Assembly: GCA_012841225.1 (NCBI GenBank)
Contig: DUVD01000149.1
Location: 1 to 11,042 of the forward strand
Length of the DNA stretch: 11,042 bases
Direction of reading: 5' to 3'
From: Fibrobacter sp.
Lineage (GTDB): Bacteria > Fibrobacterota > Fibrobacteria > Fibrobacterales > Fibrobacteraceae
Shown here: positions 1-7,534 of the stretch, one piece after another
Numbering within the stretch: position 1 is the stretch's first letter
How the letters are laid out: the number at the start of each line of letters is the position of its first letter
The notes under the pieces: model-generated
Seen by the model: the letters and a program-made list of their open reading frames with translations, nothing else
The model's database searches: none
What the model was told of the DNA's origin: nothing
Program-made: the position numbers and the translations under genes

Positions 1-318
1 GGTGCCGATAGCTACGAGGGCATTCCGCGTTGGCGCGATCCGCTTCATTTTTATGGTACGGAATTTAACGGGCATTTGCTACTGCGCGATTTTGAGTTGA
101 TTATTTTTGGCCGCCATGGCTACAGAGAACCAGATGTGCAAAAGCATATCGAAGCGGGTTACGCCCCTTTATTTTGTGTAGGTCTGGAGCAAGGTTTTAA
201 TGGCGCCATATCCAGCACAGCTATTCGCAAGTCTTTTTTATGCTCTAGAGAAAAGCCAGTCGGTTTATCGCAAGTAGTCTATGAATACATAATAAATCAA
301 GGGTTATACGAAGCATGA
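1..318 (+). CDS. nadD: Nicotinate-nucleotide adenylyltransferase NadD, C-terminal part (cut by left edge)
   Basis: NadD transfers AMP from ATP to nicotinate mononucleotide, giving deamido-NAD in the cytoplasmic NAD pathway. The frame is open from base 1, so only the last 105 residues are present; the HxGH nucleotide-binding motif expected near the N terminus lies off the left edge. The visible part begins with Gly-Ala-Asp followed a few residues later by Arg-Trp, matching the family's GAD...W segment. Residues 70-76 read ISSTAIR, the conserved ISSTxIR motif of this nucleotidyltransferase superfamily. The tail carries the usual Val...Tyr-Ile...Gly-Leu-Tyr ending. The stop TGA overlaps the next gene's ATG (ATGA), indicating translational coupling. 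The only alternative is another member of the same superfamily, but the C-terminal pattern fits NadD best. Confidence 0.88.
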   Translation, partial: GADSYEGIPRWRDPLHFYGTEFNGHLLLRDFELIIFGRHGYREPDVQKHIEAGYAPLFCVGLEQGFNGAISSTAIRKSFLCSREKPVGLSQVVYEYIINQGLYEA

Positions 319-1301
319 GTGTAATGGCAAACATTGGTGAAATGCGTTTTGAAAGCGTTGTTCGTCCAGAACATCGCGATTTTTATTTGGTCGATTCTTT
401 ATGTGCCCGCTTTACTTACCATACCAGAGAGGATTGGCTTGAGAAAATTAGATCGGGGTGTGTTTTAGTTAATGGAGAGCCTGCCACCGAAGAACTACGC
501 GTTTCTACAGGAGATAAAGTCTTATATCGAGTCGACCACTACACAGAGCCACTGGTACCAACACATTTTAGTACCATTTTTGAAGATGATGAATTCGTTT
601 TAGTCGACAAGCCTTCTGGCGTGCCGGTACACCATACAGGGCGTATTTTCTACAACACTTTTACGAGTATCCTACGGCGCGCCTTTGATAATGATGAAAT
701 TACACCTATGCATCGTTTGGATAGAGACACCGGCGGCTTAATGCTTTTTTCTAAAACAAAAGATACTGCTAAACGCTTTCAACGCCACTTAGAACGTATT
801 TTACTTCGAAAAATTTACCTTGCTGTAGTACCCGGTATATTTCCTGCAGAAGAAGTGCGCTGCGAAATACCCCTTCGAGAAAAAAGTGACAGCCGTATTC
901 GCCTACAAATGTATGCGGATCCAGAAGGAAAGCCTTCGACCACGTTATTTCGTCGGCAAAAAATAAGAGAAGAAAGTTTTCGTGGTATTCCGGGTCCTTT
1001 TTCTATTGTTGAGGCCGAATTATTAACCGGTCGCAAGCATCAGATTCGGGCGCAACTTTCGGCGCTTGGCTACCCTATAGTTGCCGATAGATTGTACAGT
1101 CACGATGCTTTTTATTATGAAAAAATGCTTCAAGGGCCTTTAAGTCAAGACGATTACGCTGTATTAGGGGCTAAAAATCAAATGCTCCATGCGTATAAGG
1201 TGTTATTAATGTTGCCTTATTTTAAAGAGGCTAAATGGTTTCAAAGTGGCGACTTTACCCCAGAAATGGGTGAAATGGTGAGTGGTGGACACGAGGCGTG
1301 A
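315..1301 (+). CDS. RluA-family pseudouridine synthase
   Basis: This 328-residue protein should isomerise uridine to pseudouridine in rRNA or tRNA. Residues about 24-75 resemble an S4 RNA-binding domain (Val-Leu-Val-Asn-Gly near 50-54). The catalytic domain carries HRLDRDTGG at 133-141, with Asp136 as the expected nucleophile; the family usually has Thr-Ser-Gly where this has Thr-Gly-Gly. The second conserved block, TGRKHQIRAQL at 238-248 followed by GYPIVADRLY, is also intact. Length and domain order match the RluC/RluD type, but the target uridine cannot be read from sequence, so I give no symbol. The start at 315 overlaps the nadD stop; an AAGGG at 299-303 is a distant possible ribosome site, and ATG 324 is an alternative start. 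It is probably co-transcribed with nadD. Confidence 0.93.
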   Translation: MSVMANIGEMRFESVVRPEHRDFYLVDSLCARFTYHTREDWLEKIRSGCVLVNGEPATEELRVSTGDKVLYRVDHYTEPLVPTHFSTIFEDDEFVLVDKPSGVPVHHTGRIFYNTFTSILRRAFDNDEITPMHRLDRDTGGLMLFSKTKDTAKRFQRHLERILLRKIYLAVVPGIFPAEEVRCEIPLREKSDSRIRLQMYADPEGKPSTTLFRRQKIREESFRGIPGPFSIVEAELLTGRKHQIRAQLSALGYPIVADRLYSHDAFYYEKMLQGPLSQDDYAVLGAKNQMLHAYKVLLMLPYFKEAKWFQSGDFTPEMGEMVSGGHEA

Positions 1302-1338
1302 CGGCATCACTTTGAAAAGATATATTTGAAATAAAAAT

Positions 1339-1342
1339 AGGA
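1339..1342 (+). promoter_or_regulatory. Shine-Dalgarno AGGA of hisF
   Basis: AGGA sits six bases before the hisF ATG. It is the only well-placed Shine-Dalgarno sequence in the window and supports the start at 1349. The 47-bp gap before hisF (1302-1348) is AT-rich and shows no convincing -35/-10 pair. Confidence 0.6.
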
Positions 1343-1348
1343 ATAATC

Positions 1349-2122
1349 ATGTTATCAAAAAGATTAATTGTTTGCTTAGATGTTCGCAACCGAAAGGTGA
1401 CGAAAGGCGTTAAATTTAAAGGGAATATCGATATTGGTGACCCAGTAGAAATGGGAGCTCGTTACAGTGACGAAGGCGTAGATGAACTGGTGTTTTACGA
1501 CATCACAGCTAGTGCCGAGAATCGCCCTTGTGATATTGAAATGGTAAAAGAAATTGCCAGTCATGTATTTATTCCATTTTCTGTAGGCGGTGGTATTCGT
1601 AATCTCGAAGACATGCGCGCTGTTCTTCTTGCTGGGGCAGAAAAAGTGAGCATCAATAGCCTTGCGGTGTTAAACCCAGAAATTATTGCTGAAGGTGCTA
1701 AGGCATTTGGTAGTCAGTGCATTGTACTTGGGATAGACGCTAAGTTTGTAGGCGTTTCCGAGAAGATGCCTAGTGGCTACGAGGTTTATATTCAAGGCGG
1801 GCGACGCGCTATGGGGATCGACGCCGTCGAGTGGGCTATTAAAGCACAAGAGCTAGGTGTTGGCGAAATTTGTCTTAATTCAATAGATGCAGATGGCACA
1901 AAAGAAGGCTACGAACTCACTATTACCGATATGATTGCGAAGGCAGTTCAGGTGCCTGTGATTGCAAGTGGTGGCGCTGGCGTTCCAGAACACATCTCCA
2001 ATCTTTTTTCAAAGACAACAGCAGACGCAGCACTGGTCGCGTCGATGGTACATTTTGGAGATTACACAGTACAAGGAATTAAATCGGCCATGCGCGAAGC
2101 GGGCATCGTCGTTCGGAAATAA
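1349..2122 (+). CDS. hisF: Imidazole glycerol phosphate synthase subunit HisF
   Basis: HisF is the cyclase subunit of imidazole glycerol phosphate synthase. With ammonia from HisH it converts PRFAR to imidazole glycerol phosphate and AICAR, a step shared by histidine synthesis and purine salvage. The 257 residues cover a full beta/alpha barrel. The catalytic aspartates are at the canonical positions: Asp11 in CLDV and Asp130 in GIDAK. The phosphate-binding loops are present as SVGGGI (78-83) and ASGGAG near 206. The length is normal and the start has a good Shine-Dalgarno site. No hisH or other his gene lies in the window, so the histidine genes are at least partly dispersed. HisF paralogues exist in surface-sugar clusters, but nothing around this gene suggests that role. 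Confidence 0.97.
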   Translation: MLSKRLIVCLDVRNRKVTKGVKFKGNIDIGDPVEMGARYSDEGVDELVFYDITASAENRPCDIEMVKEIASHVFIPFSVGGGIRNLEDMRAVLLAGAEKVSINSLAVLNPEIIAEGAKAFGSQCIVLGIDAKFVGVSEKMPSGYEVYIQGGRRAMGIDAVEWAIKAQELGVGEICLNSIDADGTKEGYELTITDMIAKAVQVPVIASGGAGVPEHISNLFSKTTADAALVASMVHFGDYTVQGIKSAMREAGIVVRK

Positions 2123-2125
2123 AAT

Positions 2126-3511
2126 ATGAATTCAGAAGTAGCCTTAAAAGTCATTGAAAAAGGGCGCCATTTAGGTGCGGATTTTGTAGAAATTTTTGAA
2201 GAGGAATCGCGCTCTTCTACTCTTTTATTAAAAGATCGAAAAATAGAAACCGCATCGGCGAGTACCGAATATGGGGTGGGCATTCGATTAATATATGGCA
2301 CAGAAGTGCTTTACGCTTTCACTAGTGACAGTGCCTTAGAAAACCTGCTCCGCCTCACCGAAACACTTGCTTTTGGTCATGAAGGAAGCGCAAATGCATC
2401 GATTTTAAACGCATTGGCGGCTCAAAAAGCAGTCGTTGATTTTTCAATGGACGCATTTAAAGACCCACGCATTTTAGGGCAAAGTCATAAGCTCGATTTC
2501 TTAAAAAGAGCAGATGAAGCGGCGCGTTCTTTGTCGAGCCGAATTGTGCAGGCGAGCGCTTCTATTTCGGACGTTTGTTCTGCAATTCAAATTTTTAATA
2601 GTGAAGGCCTTCACATAGAAAATACTCGCGCACGCACAAGAGCAAATGTTAGCGTGACGGGGGCAAAAAATCAAGAGCGTTTTACTTCTCACGAGGCTCC
2701 AGGGGCTTTAGGTGGCTACGAATTATTAGATACTATTTCTCCAGAGGAAATCGCTACGGTTTGTGGTGAACGTGTTTTGCGCATGCTTGATGCCGGTTAT
2801 ATTGGCGGCGGAAAAATGCCCGTTGTGATGGGAAATGGCTTTGGTGGCGTGATATTTCACGAGGCCTGCGGCCACCCTCTTGAAACGGAGGCGATTCGCC
2901 GTAACGCGAGCCCTTTTTGCGGTAAACTAGGCGAAGCCATTGCTCAACCATGCCTTACTGCAGTGGACGATGGTACTTTGCCAGGCGTTTGGGGTAGTAT
3001 TAGTGTTGATGATGAGGGCACGCCAACACAGCGCACCGTCTTAATTGAAAACGGGATATTAAAATCGTACATGAGCGATCGTATTGGCGCTAGTGAAGTG
3101 GGGGTTCCTCTTACGGGGAGTGCTCGCCGCGAATCTTATAAGTACGCCCCAGTTAGCCGCATGCGAAATACTTCGATTGCAAAAGGCAAAGACTCATTAG
3201 CTGATATGATCGCAAGCATTGATGATGGCTTGTACGCCGCTAAAATGGCAGGTGGTTCGGTGAATCCAGCGACCGGTGAATTTAATTTTGCTGTCGATGA
3301 AGGTTACGTTATTCGCAATGGCAAAATAGCAGAACCAGTCAGAGGGGCAACCTTAATTGGCAAGGGTCATGAAATTTTACCGCGAATTAGTATGGTAGGT
3401 GCAGACTTTGAAATGGCAGCTGGTATGTGCGGCGCTTCTTCGGGTGCGGTGCCTGTTACCGTGGGGCAACCTTCCATAAAAGTGGATCAAATCCTAGTCG
3501 GTGGACGTTAA
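2126..3511 (+). CDS. tldD: TldD-type metalloprotease
   Basis: TldD with TldE forms a zinc protease that degrades unfolded peptides and, in some bacteria, matures microcins or acts on antitoxin substrates. This 461-residue protein has the TldD hallmark HExxxH at residues 245-250 (HEACGH). A cysteine near the C terminus (Cys435, in GMCGASSG) lies where the family's third metal ligand is expected. The closing VPVTVGQPSIKVDQILVGG pattern is typical. The metal site is complete, so this is the catalytic D type rather than TldE, which lacks HExxxH. The start lies 3 bp after the hisF stop; GGAA at 2115-2118 may serve as a weak ribosome site. TldE is not adjacent, so a partner would have to be encoded elsewhere. 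Confidence 0.94.
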   Translation: MNSEVALKVIEKGRHLGADFVEIFEEESRSSTLLLKDRKIETASASTEYGVGIRLIYGTEVLYAFTSDSALENLLRLTETLAFGHEGSANASILNALAAQKAVVDFSMDAFKDPRILGQSHKLDFLKRADEAARSLSSRIVQASASISDVCSAIQIFNSEGLHIENTRARTRANVSVTGAKNQERFTSHEAPGALGGYELLDTISPEEIATVCGERVLRMLDAGYIGGGKMPVVMGNGFGGVIFHEACGHPLETEAIRRNASPFCGKLGEAIAQPCLTAVDDGTLPGVWGSISVDDEGTPTQRTVLIENGILKSYMSDRIGASEVGVPLTGSARRESYKYAPVSRMRNTSIAKGKDSLADMIASIDDGLYAAKMAGGSVNPATGEFNFAVDEGYVIRNGKIAEPVRGATLIGKGHEILPRISMVGADFEMAAGMCGASSGAVPVTVGQPSIKVDQILVGGR

Positions 3512-3707
3512 GCTAAACCCGTTCAATATAAGAGGCGTGTTTTTGGCTTTCAAAACGTAGACGAATACACCCATGGTTTGCAAAGCAACGCTCGCTAGAC
3601 TTACGAAGCTCATGCAAATTGGATGCGCACCAAGTAATTTTAAGCAAAAACAACTATTCATCAAGAAGTCTATTTATTTTAATAGGCTTTTTTTGTATTT
3701 TTAAAAC
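3512..3707. other. Intergenic region between tldD and the TPR gene
   Basis: This is the longest spacer in the window (196 bp). Its right third holds the hairpin and T-run described separately. The left two thirds show no tRNA, no clear promoter pair and no strong structure. A 55-codon minus-strand reading frame (3494-3661) and a 43-codon plus-strand one (starting 3573) cross it, but neither has a ribosome site or recognisable similarity. Confidence 0.6.
3666..3694 (+). terminator. Rho-independent terminator after tldD
   Basis: AAGTCTATT (3666-3674) pairs with AATAGGCTT (3681-3689) across a six-base loop, giving nine pairs including one G-U. A run of seven T (3688-3694) overlaps the 3' arm. 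This is a classical intrinsic terminator shape, though the stem is AU-rich and therefore weak. It would close the nadD-rluA-hisF-tldD unit. It ends only 13 bases before the next ATG, so it could instead act in the leader of that gene. Confidence 0.7.
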
Positions 3708-5018
3708 ATGCCTCTTTATAAAATGATTTTAATGTTACTGTTAGTTTTTGGGACTGCATTTTCTGCTTTGGACCCACGCCTAGAGCAAGGGGCGCGTTTT
3801 GCCGCTGCCGGCGAACATGAAAAAGCTATTGCCGAGTACAGCGCTATTCTTGCTACAGACCCAAATAATGCACAAGCTTATTTTGCCGCTGCCGAAGTGC
3901 GCTTTAAAATAAAAGATTACAGTCGCTCTCTTGCTAATTATCGTTTAGCTTACCGTTACGCTCCTGGTATGAGCGAAGCCTACGAAGGCGCTGCCAAAAT
4001 TTACGAAGTGCTTGGCGATAGAAGAAGTGCCGATGCTGAGCGCGCTAAAGACCCTGCAAATCAACCAGCTGTTGTAGAAGAGTCTTCTTCTTCAGTTGCA
4101 TTATCTTCCGTTGAAGCGGCTACTGCGCCTACAACAACGCCTGCGCCTGCGGTTGCTCCTACGCCTGTAGCGACTACTGTTGCTCCTACGCCTGTAGCGA
4201 CTGCTGTTGCCTCTACTCCAGTGGCGAATCCTGCAGTAACCGAAGCGTCGTCTAAGTATTCTTACGACGGTCCTTTATTTTTAAAGGGTAAAGAATTATT
4301 TGCGCGCAAAAACCACAAAGAGGCCACTCCTATTTGGAGAGATGTTTTGGTGCAACAACCAGGGCATCCTGGTGCTTATTATTATGCCGGCGTTGCTCGT
4401 TATGAAATGAACGAACTTGATAAAGCAGAATTCAACTTAAAGCGCGCTTTTGATTACCCAGAACTAGGGTACAATGCTCATTACTACTTGAGTCTTATTT
4501 ATAAAAAACAAAAGAAAGCCGATTTAGAAAAAGCCGAGTTAACGCTTTTTTTAGCCGGAGCGCCAAGTTCTCAAAACACTTCGGTCGCCGCTAAAAGACT
4601 TGCTGAATTAAGTGCTCCTGTTCAAGAGGAAGTTGCTACAGAAACCCTGCCAGAAAAGGTAGCTGTACAGGCTCCAGTCCAAAACCCAACAAAAGACACT
4701 GCTGCTTCATTATTAGATGATCGCTCTATTGAAGTGGCTAATGCCGCTTTTCTTAAAGGTGACTTAGCAACAGCCCTTTCGATTTACCGCGAATGGTTAG
4801 ATAAAAACCCAAGCGAAGAGCAGCATTCGTTCGCCTTACTTAAAATTGGAAACATTTATAGAGAGCGCCGAGATTTCCGCTCGGCTGTGGCAAAATACCG
4901 CGAGATTGTAGAAATCTTTCCTAATTCCGATTGGGCAAATGAAGCAGAACGCGCTTGGGAAGAGGCTGTTTGGCAAGAAAAAAATGCCGCTAAACTGCCT
5001 CGTCAAAACAAGCGTTAA
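3708..5018 (+). CDS. Secreted TPR-repeat protein
   Basis: This 436-residue protein has a signal peptide: Lys5, a hydrophobic core at residues 6-17, and a likely cleavage after Phe-Ser-Ala at 18-20. The mature part has three blocks of tetratricopeptide-like helices: about 24-91, 188-289 and 342-406, each with the Ala/Gly-Tyr-Pro spacing typical of TPRs. The first two blocks are joined by a low-complexity linker with a serine run (126-129) and Pro/Ala/Thr/Val repeats (about 137-178). The last 25 residues are charged and helical. TPR proteins of this form scaffold envelope or secretion complexes, but no enzyme domain is visible and the partner is unknown. The start has no Shine-Dalgarno site and ATG 3723 (Met6) would also leave a usable signal peptide. 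A terminator lies directly upstream, so it probably has its own promoter. Confidence 0.9.
   Translation: MPLYKMILMLLLVFGTAFSALDPRLEQGARFAAAGEHEKAIAEYSAILATDPNNAQAYFAAAEVRFKIKDYSRSLANYRLAYRYAPGMSEAYEGAAKIYEVLGDRRSADAERAKDPANQPAVVEESSSSVALSSVEAATAPTTTPAPAVAPTPVATTVAPTPVATAVASTPVANPAVTEASSKYSYDGPLFLKGKELFARKNHKEATPIWRDVLVQQPGHPGAYYYAGVARYEMNELDKAEFNLKRAFDYPELGYNAHYYLSLIYKKQKKADLEKAELTLFLAGAPSSQNTSVAAKRLAELSAPVQEEVATETLPEKVAVQAPVQNPTKDTAASLLDDRSIEVANAAFLKGDLATALSIYREWLDKNPSEEQHSFALLKIGNIYRERRDFRSAVAKYREIVEIFPNSDWANEAERAWEEAVWQEKNAAKLPRQNKR
4152..4232 (+). repeat. 27-bp tandem repeat in the TPR-protein linker
   Basis: Units at 4152-4178 and 4179-4205 differ by a single base; a third, degenerate unit follows at 4206-4232. 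Each encodes a nine-residue step (V-A-P-T-P-V-A-T-x), so copy-number change keeps the reading frame and only alters linker length between two TPR blocks. Confidence 0.92.
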
Positions 5019-5024
5019 TCGCCC

Positions 5025-6218
5025 TTATTCGACCTCGATTAAAAGCCCTTTTAAGTATTGACCTTCTGGGAATGCCGTGCAGACGGGGTGGTCTGCTGGT
5101 TGGCCAAATCGTTCTATGATTTGGGCTTGGCGTTTGGCATCTTGAGCGGCGTCGGCCACGATTTTTTGGAATAAATTCATGTCCATTAAACCAGAGCAAC
5201 TAAAGGTAACGAGTCGCCCGCCTGGTTTTAGCAATTTGAGCGCTAAAAGATTAATATCCTTATAGCCTCTTGCTCCTTTGGTTAAGCTGTCTTTAGATTC
5301 GATAAATTTGGGTGGGTCTAAAATGATTAAATCAAACTCGGCTCTTTTATCTCGGCATTGGCGCAGGTAATTAAAAACATCCGCCTGAGTGTGGGTCACC
5401 TTGCTCGTTTGTAAGTCATTTTTAATAATTAAATCGCGGGCTATTTTAAGCGCATCTTGAGAAACGTCCACTTGATGAACGTGTTCAGCTCCGCCGCGTA
5501 GTGCATAAAGACCAAAACCACCTGTGTAGCAAAAGCAATTCAACACGGTTTTTTCGTGCGCTATTTCACCTACTCGTTTTCTGGCATCGCGTTGATCTAG
5601 GTAGTAGCCAGTTTTATGCCCGTTCCAAAGGTCTATGTCAAAAAGTATCCCGTTTTCTTCAATGGAAATAGGCTCAGTGGGCACATCGCCGTATACTACT
5701 TCTTTTCGACATTCCAAACCTTCTTTAAGGCGTATCTCAGAATCGGAACGCTCTAAAATCCCTTTGCATAAGGTCTTCTCGGCGATTAATTCAAAAATAA
5801 GATGTCGATTTACTTCCATGCCGGCGGCTAAAATTTCGATGGAGTAGTATGGACCGTATTTGTCGATAATACAACCGGGTAAACCGTCGTTTTCGGCGTT
5901 GATCAATCGAAAGGCGTTGTTTTGATTTTTAATGTCAAAGCCTCGTGCTCGTCGATTCTCAATTGCTTTGTCGAGCATTGCAGAAAAAAATTCCTGCCCG
6001 ATCGCCATTTTCTTCTCAAAATTCCAAAATCTGGCGCGAATTTGAGACGAAGGAGAGTAGGCGGCCATGCCTAAAAAATCTCCAGCATAAGAATAAACTT
6101 CAACCGAATCGCCCGATTGGGGTTCACCTAGTAATTTGTCAATAGCACCGCTAAAAATCCAAGGGTGGCGGCGTATAGCAGACTTTTCTCGCCCGGCATG
6201 TAATGTAATTGCTTTCAT
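5025..6218 (-). CDS. rlmI: 23S rRNA (cytosine-C5) methyltransferase, RlmI family
   Basis: RlmI-type enzymes use S-adenosylmethionine to methylate C5 of a cytosine in 23S rRNA (C1962 in E. coli). The 397 residues match the family length. Residues 1 to about 75 form the N-terminal PUA domain (RRHPWIFSGAI at 16-26). A KTGYYLDQR block lies at 202-210. The Rossmann domain has motif I at 225-239 (VLNCFCYTGGFGLYA), DPPKF at 301-305, and Ser-Cys-Ser at 340-342 holding the expected catalytic Cys341. The start at 6218 is fixed by the PUA domain beginning at once, although no Shine-Dalgarno site precedes it. It converges on the TPR gene with only 6 bp between stops, and diverges from the VanZ-like gene with 31 bp between starts. 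Confidence 0.93.
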   Translation of the reverse strand: MKAITLHAGREKSAIRRHPWIFSGAIDKLLGEPQSGDSVEVYSYAGDFLGMAAYSPSSQIRARFWNFEKKMAIGQEFFSAMLDKAIENRRARGFDIKNQNNAFRLINAENDGLPGCIIDKYGPYYSIEILAAGMEVNRHLIFELIAEKTLCKGILERSDSEIRLKEGLECRKEVVYGDVPTEPISIEENGILFDIDLWNGHKTGYYLDQRDARKRVGEIAHEKTVLNCFCYTGGFGLYALRGGAEHVHQVDVSQDALKIARDLIIKNDLQTSKVTHTQADVFNYLRQCRDKRAEFDLIILDPPKFIESKDSLTKGARGYKDINLLALKLLKPGGRLVTFSCSGLMDMNLFQKIVADAAQDAKRQAQIIERFGQPADHPVCTAFPEGQYLKGLLIEVE

Positions 6219-6249
6219 AGTAATACAAATTAGAATTTTCTATTTTATT
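6219..6249. promoter_or_regulatory. Divergent start region between rlmI and the VanZ-like gene
   Basis: Only 31 very AT-rich bases separate the two start codons. TAATTT on the minus strand ends about eight bases before the rlmI ATG, and TATTTT on the plus strand lies just before the other ATG. Any -35 elements must lie inside the opposite coding sequence. The assignment as a double promoter comes from gene orientation, not from clear boxes. Confidence 0.35.
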
Positions 6250-6663
6250 ATGGCTATGGTAGAAAAAATCTTTATTCAACATCCTTTTTTGCGTTACGCT
6301 TCTTCGGTCTTCGTTATGGCTTTTTTGTTCTATTTTTCTTCAAAATCGAGCTCTAATTTGCCAGCGATGCCCTACGGGACAGATAAAATAGTTCACACTA
6401 TTGCTTATATAGGCTTAGGTATTTCTTTTGCTTTTTGGTTTAAGCCACACCTTTGGAAACGCTTTAGGGTACTTGTTCCTTTGGCTGTCTTTTTTTTGAC
6501 TATTCTATTTGCCTTCTCTGATGAATTTCATCAGAGTTTTACACCGGGTCGCATGGCTTCGGGCTTTGATCTTATAGCAGATGGTGTTGGGGCTATTATT
6601 GCAGTGGTATTATACCGCTTTTATTTGAAAAAAGTCGTTTTTAAAAATCGCCCAGAAAAATAA
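6250..6663 (+). CDS. VanZ-like family membrane protein
   Basis: A 137-residue integral membrane protein of the VanZ-like family, named after the teicoplanin-resistance protein; most chromosomal members have no known function. Four hydrophobic segments lie at about 12-29, 47-64, 74-90 and 107-124. Family signatures are visible: DKxxH at 45-49, DEFHQSFTPGR at 91-101, and Asp107 in the following FDLIADGVGA segment. I chose ATG 6250 because the frame upstream only runs into the divergent rlmI sequence; ATG 6256 is also possible. No Shine-Dalgarno site is present. Its end overlaps the convergent murB end by 23 bp. Lying next to murB is suggestive for a wall-related role, but the two genes are on opposite strands, so co-regulation is not implied. 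Confidence 0.85.
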   Translation: MAMVEKIFIQHPFLRYASSVFVMAFLFYFSSKSSSNLPAMPYGTDKIVHTIAYIGLGISFAFWFKPHLWKRFRVLVPLAVFFLTILFAFSDEFHQSFTPGRMASGFDLIADGVGAIIAVVLYRFYLKKVVFKNRPEK

Positions 6664-7516
6664 TCTCGCGCTCTAGTTTAACACCACTTTTCTTAAGAAC
6701 GGTTTCGATGACGAGGTTGCTTAAGTCATAGATGTCTTGTGCGCTGGCGTTATTTTTGTTGACTATAAAGTTAGCGTGCTTAGACGATACACTCGCCCCG
6801 CCAATAGAGGTGCCTTTGAGACCCGCTTCCTCGATTAATGCCCAAGCAGAACCTTCTGCTGGCTTTTTGAAGACCGAGCCGGCGCTTGGGTAATTAAGAG
6901 GTTGACTTTCTATTCTTTTTTGAATCGCTGCTTTCATTTCTTTTTCGAGAACTTCTTGTTCTCCCTCTTCTAATTGAAGGGTGACTTCAAAAATACACTC
7001 TTTGTTTTCTTGAAAAATAGAGTGTCGATAAGAAAACTCGCACTCGGCAGCAGTACGGCAAATAATTTGCCCCTCTTCATTTAGACTTTTTACTTCAACA
7101 ATGGTTTGAGAAATTTCTTGACCGTAAGCACCAGCATTCATGTAGACAGCGCCGCCAAGCGTTCCAGGAACACCGGTTAATAGGTGTATTCCCTTTAACG
7201 ATTCTTGAACGCTGTAACGAGCAATTCTTGAAAGAGGAGTTCCTGCTTTTGCTTTTAAAATAGTTTCTTCAATGGATAAGTCAGAAAAAGAACGAGCCAG
7301 GTGCGCCACATAACCGTTAAAGCCCTTGTCCGAAACGACGACGTTAGTGCCTCGTCCTAATAAAAAGAAGGGGAGCTCTTGTTGAACGGCTTTTTTTTTA
7401 ATTTCTATGAGTTGTTCCAGTGATTCAATTTCCACAAAAAATCGAGCTTCACCGCCCGTTTTAAAGGAAATTAAATGACGGAGCGAATAATTTTCTTGTA
7501 TATTAACGAATGTCAT
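6641..7516 (-). CDS. murB: UDP-N-acetylenolpyruvoylglucosamine reductase MurB
   Basis: MurB reduces UDP-GlcNAc-enolpyruvate to UDP-MurNAc with NADPH and bound FAD, the second committed step of peptidoglycan precursor synthesis in the cytoplasm. The 291 residues show SFKTGG at 17-22, the FAD-binding GRGTN at 54-58 and GVPGTLGGA at 115-123, and YRHS at 163-166. The active-site serine is Ser214 in SAGSVF, and KHANFIVN follows at 246-253. The C-terminal LEREI includes Glu284, at the catalytic glutamate position. The length suits the shorter (type II) MurB class. The frame stays open upstream to 7657, but the extra 47 residues overlap the divergent gene and look non-coding, so I use ATG 7516, just before the conserved N terminus. 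No Shine-Dalgarno site precedes it. Confidence 0.95.
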   Translation of the reverse strand: MTFVNIQENYSLRHLISFKTGGEARFFVEIESLEQLIEIKKKAVQQELPFFLLGRGTNVVVSDKGFNGYVAHLARSFSDLSIEETILKAKAGTPLSRIARYSVQESLKGIHLLTGVPGTLGGAVYMNAGAYGQEISQTIVEVKSLNEEGQIICRTAAECEFSYRHSIFQENKECIFEVTLQLEEGEQEVLEKEMKAAIQKRIESQPLNYPSAGSVFKKPAEGSAWALIEEAGLKGTSIGGASVSSKHANFIVNKNNASAQDIYDLSNLVIETVLKKSGVKLEREIIFLGDF

Positions 7517-7534
7517 ATAAGACAATTTAGTAAG
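7517..7534. promoter_or_regulatory. Divergent start region between murB and the primase-like gene
   Basis: Eighteen bases separate the two chosen start codons. On the minus strand TAAATT lies seven bases before the murB ATG; on the plus strand TATAAG (starting 7515) lies about 14 bases before the primase-like ATG. The -35 regions would fall inside the opposite genes. Promoter placement is tentative. Confidence 0.3.

Noticed and set aside
1302..1348. TTGAAA (1312-1317) as the -35 of a hisF promoter
   Set aside because: At a 17-bp spacing the downstream hexamer is AAATAG, which is not a credible -10; read-through from the upstream gene explains expression as well.
5039..5054. Inverted repeat TTAAAAG-CC-CTTTTAA just after the TPR stop, as a terminator for the convergent genes
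   Set aside because: The loop is only two bases, the stem is nearly all A/T, no T-run follows, and it lies within rlmI codons.
6136..6249. Upstream 38-residue extension of the VanZ-like protein
   Set aside because: It runs antisense through the conserved PUA start of rlmI; the family's first membrane segment starts shortly after the Met at 6250.
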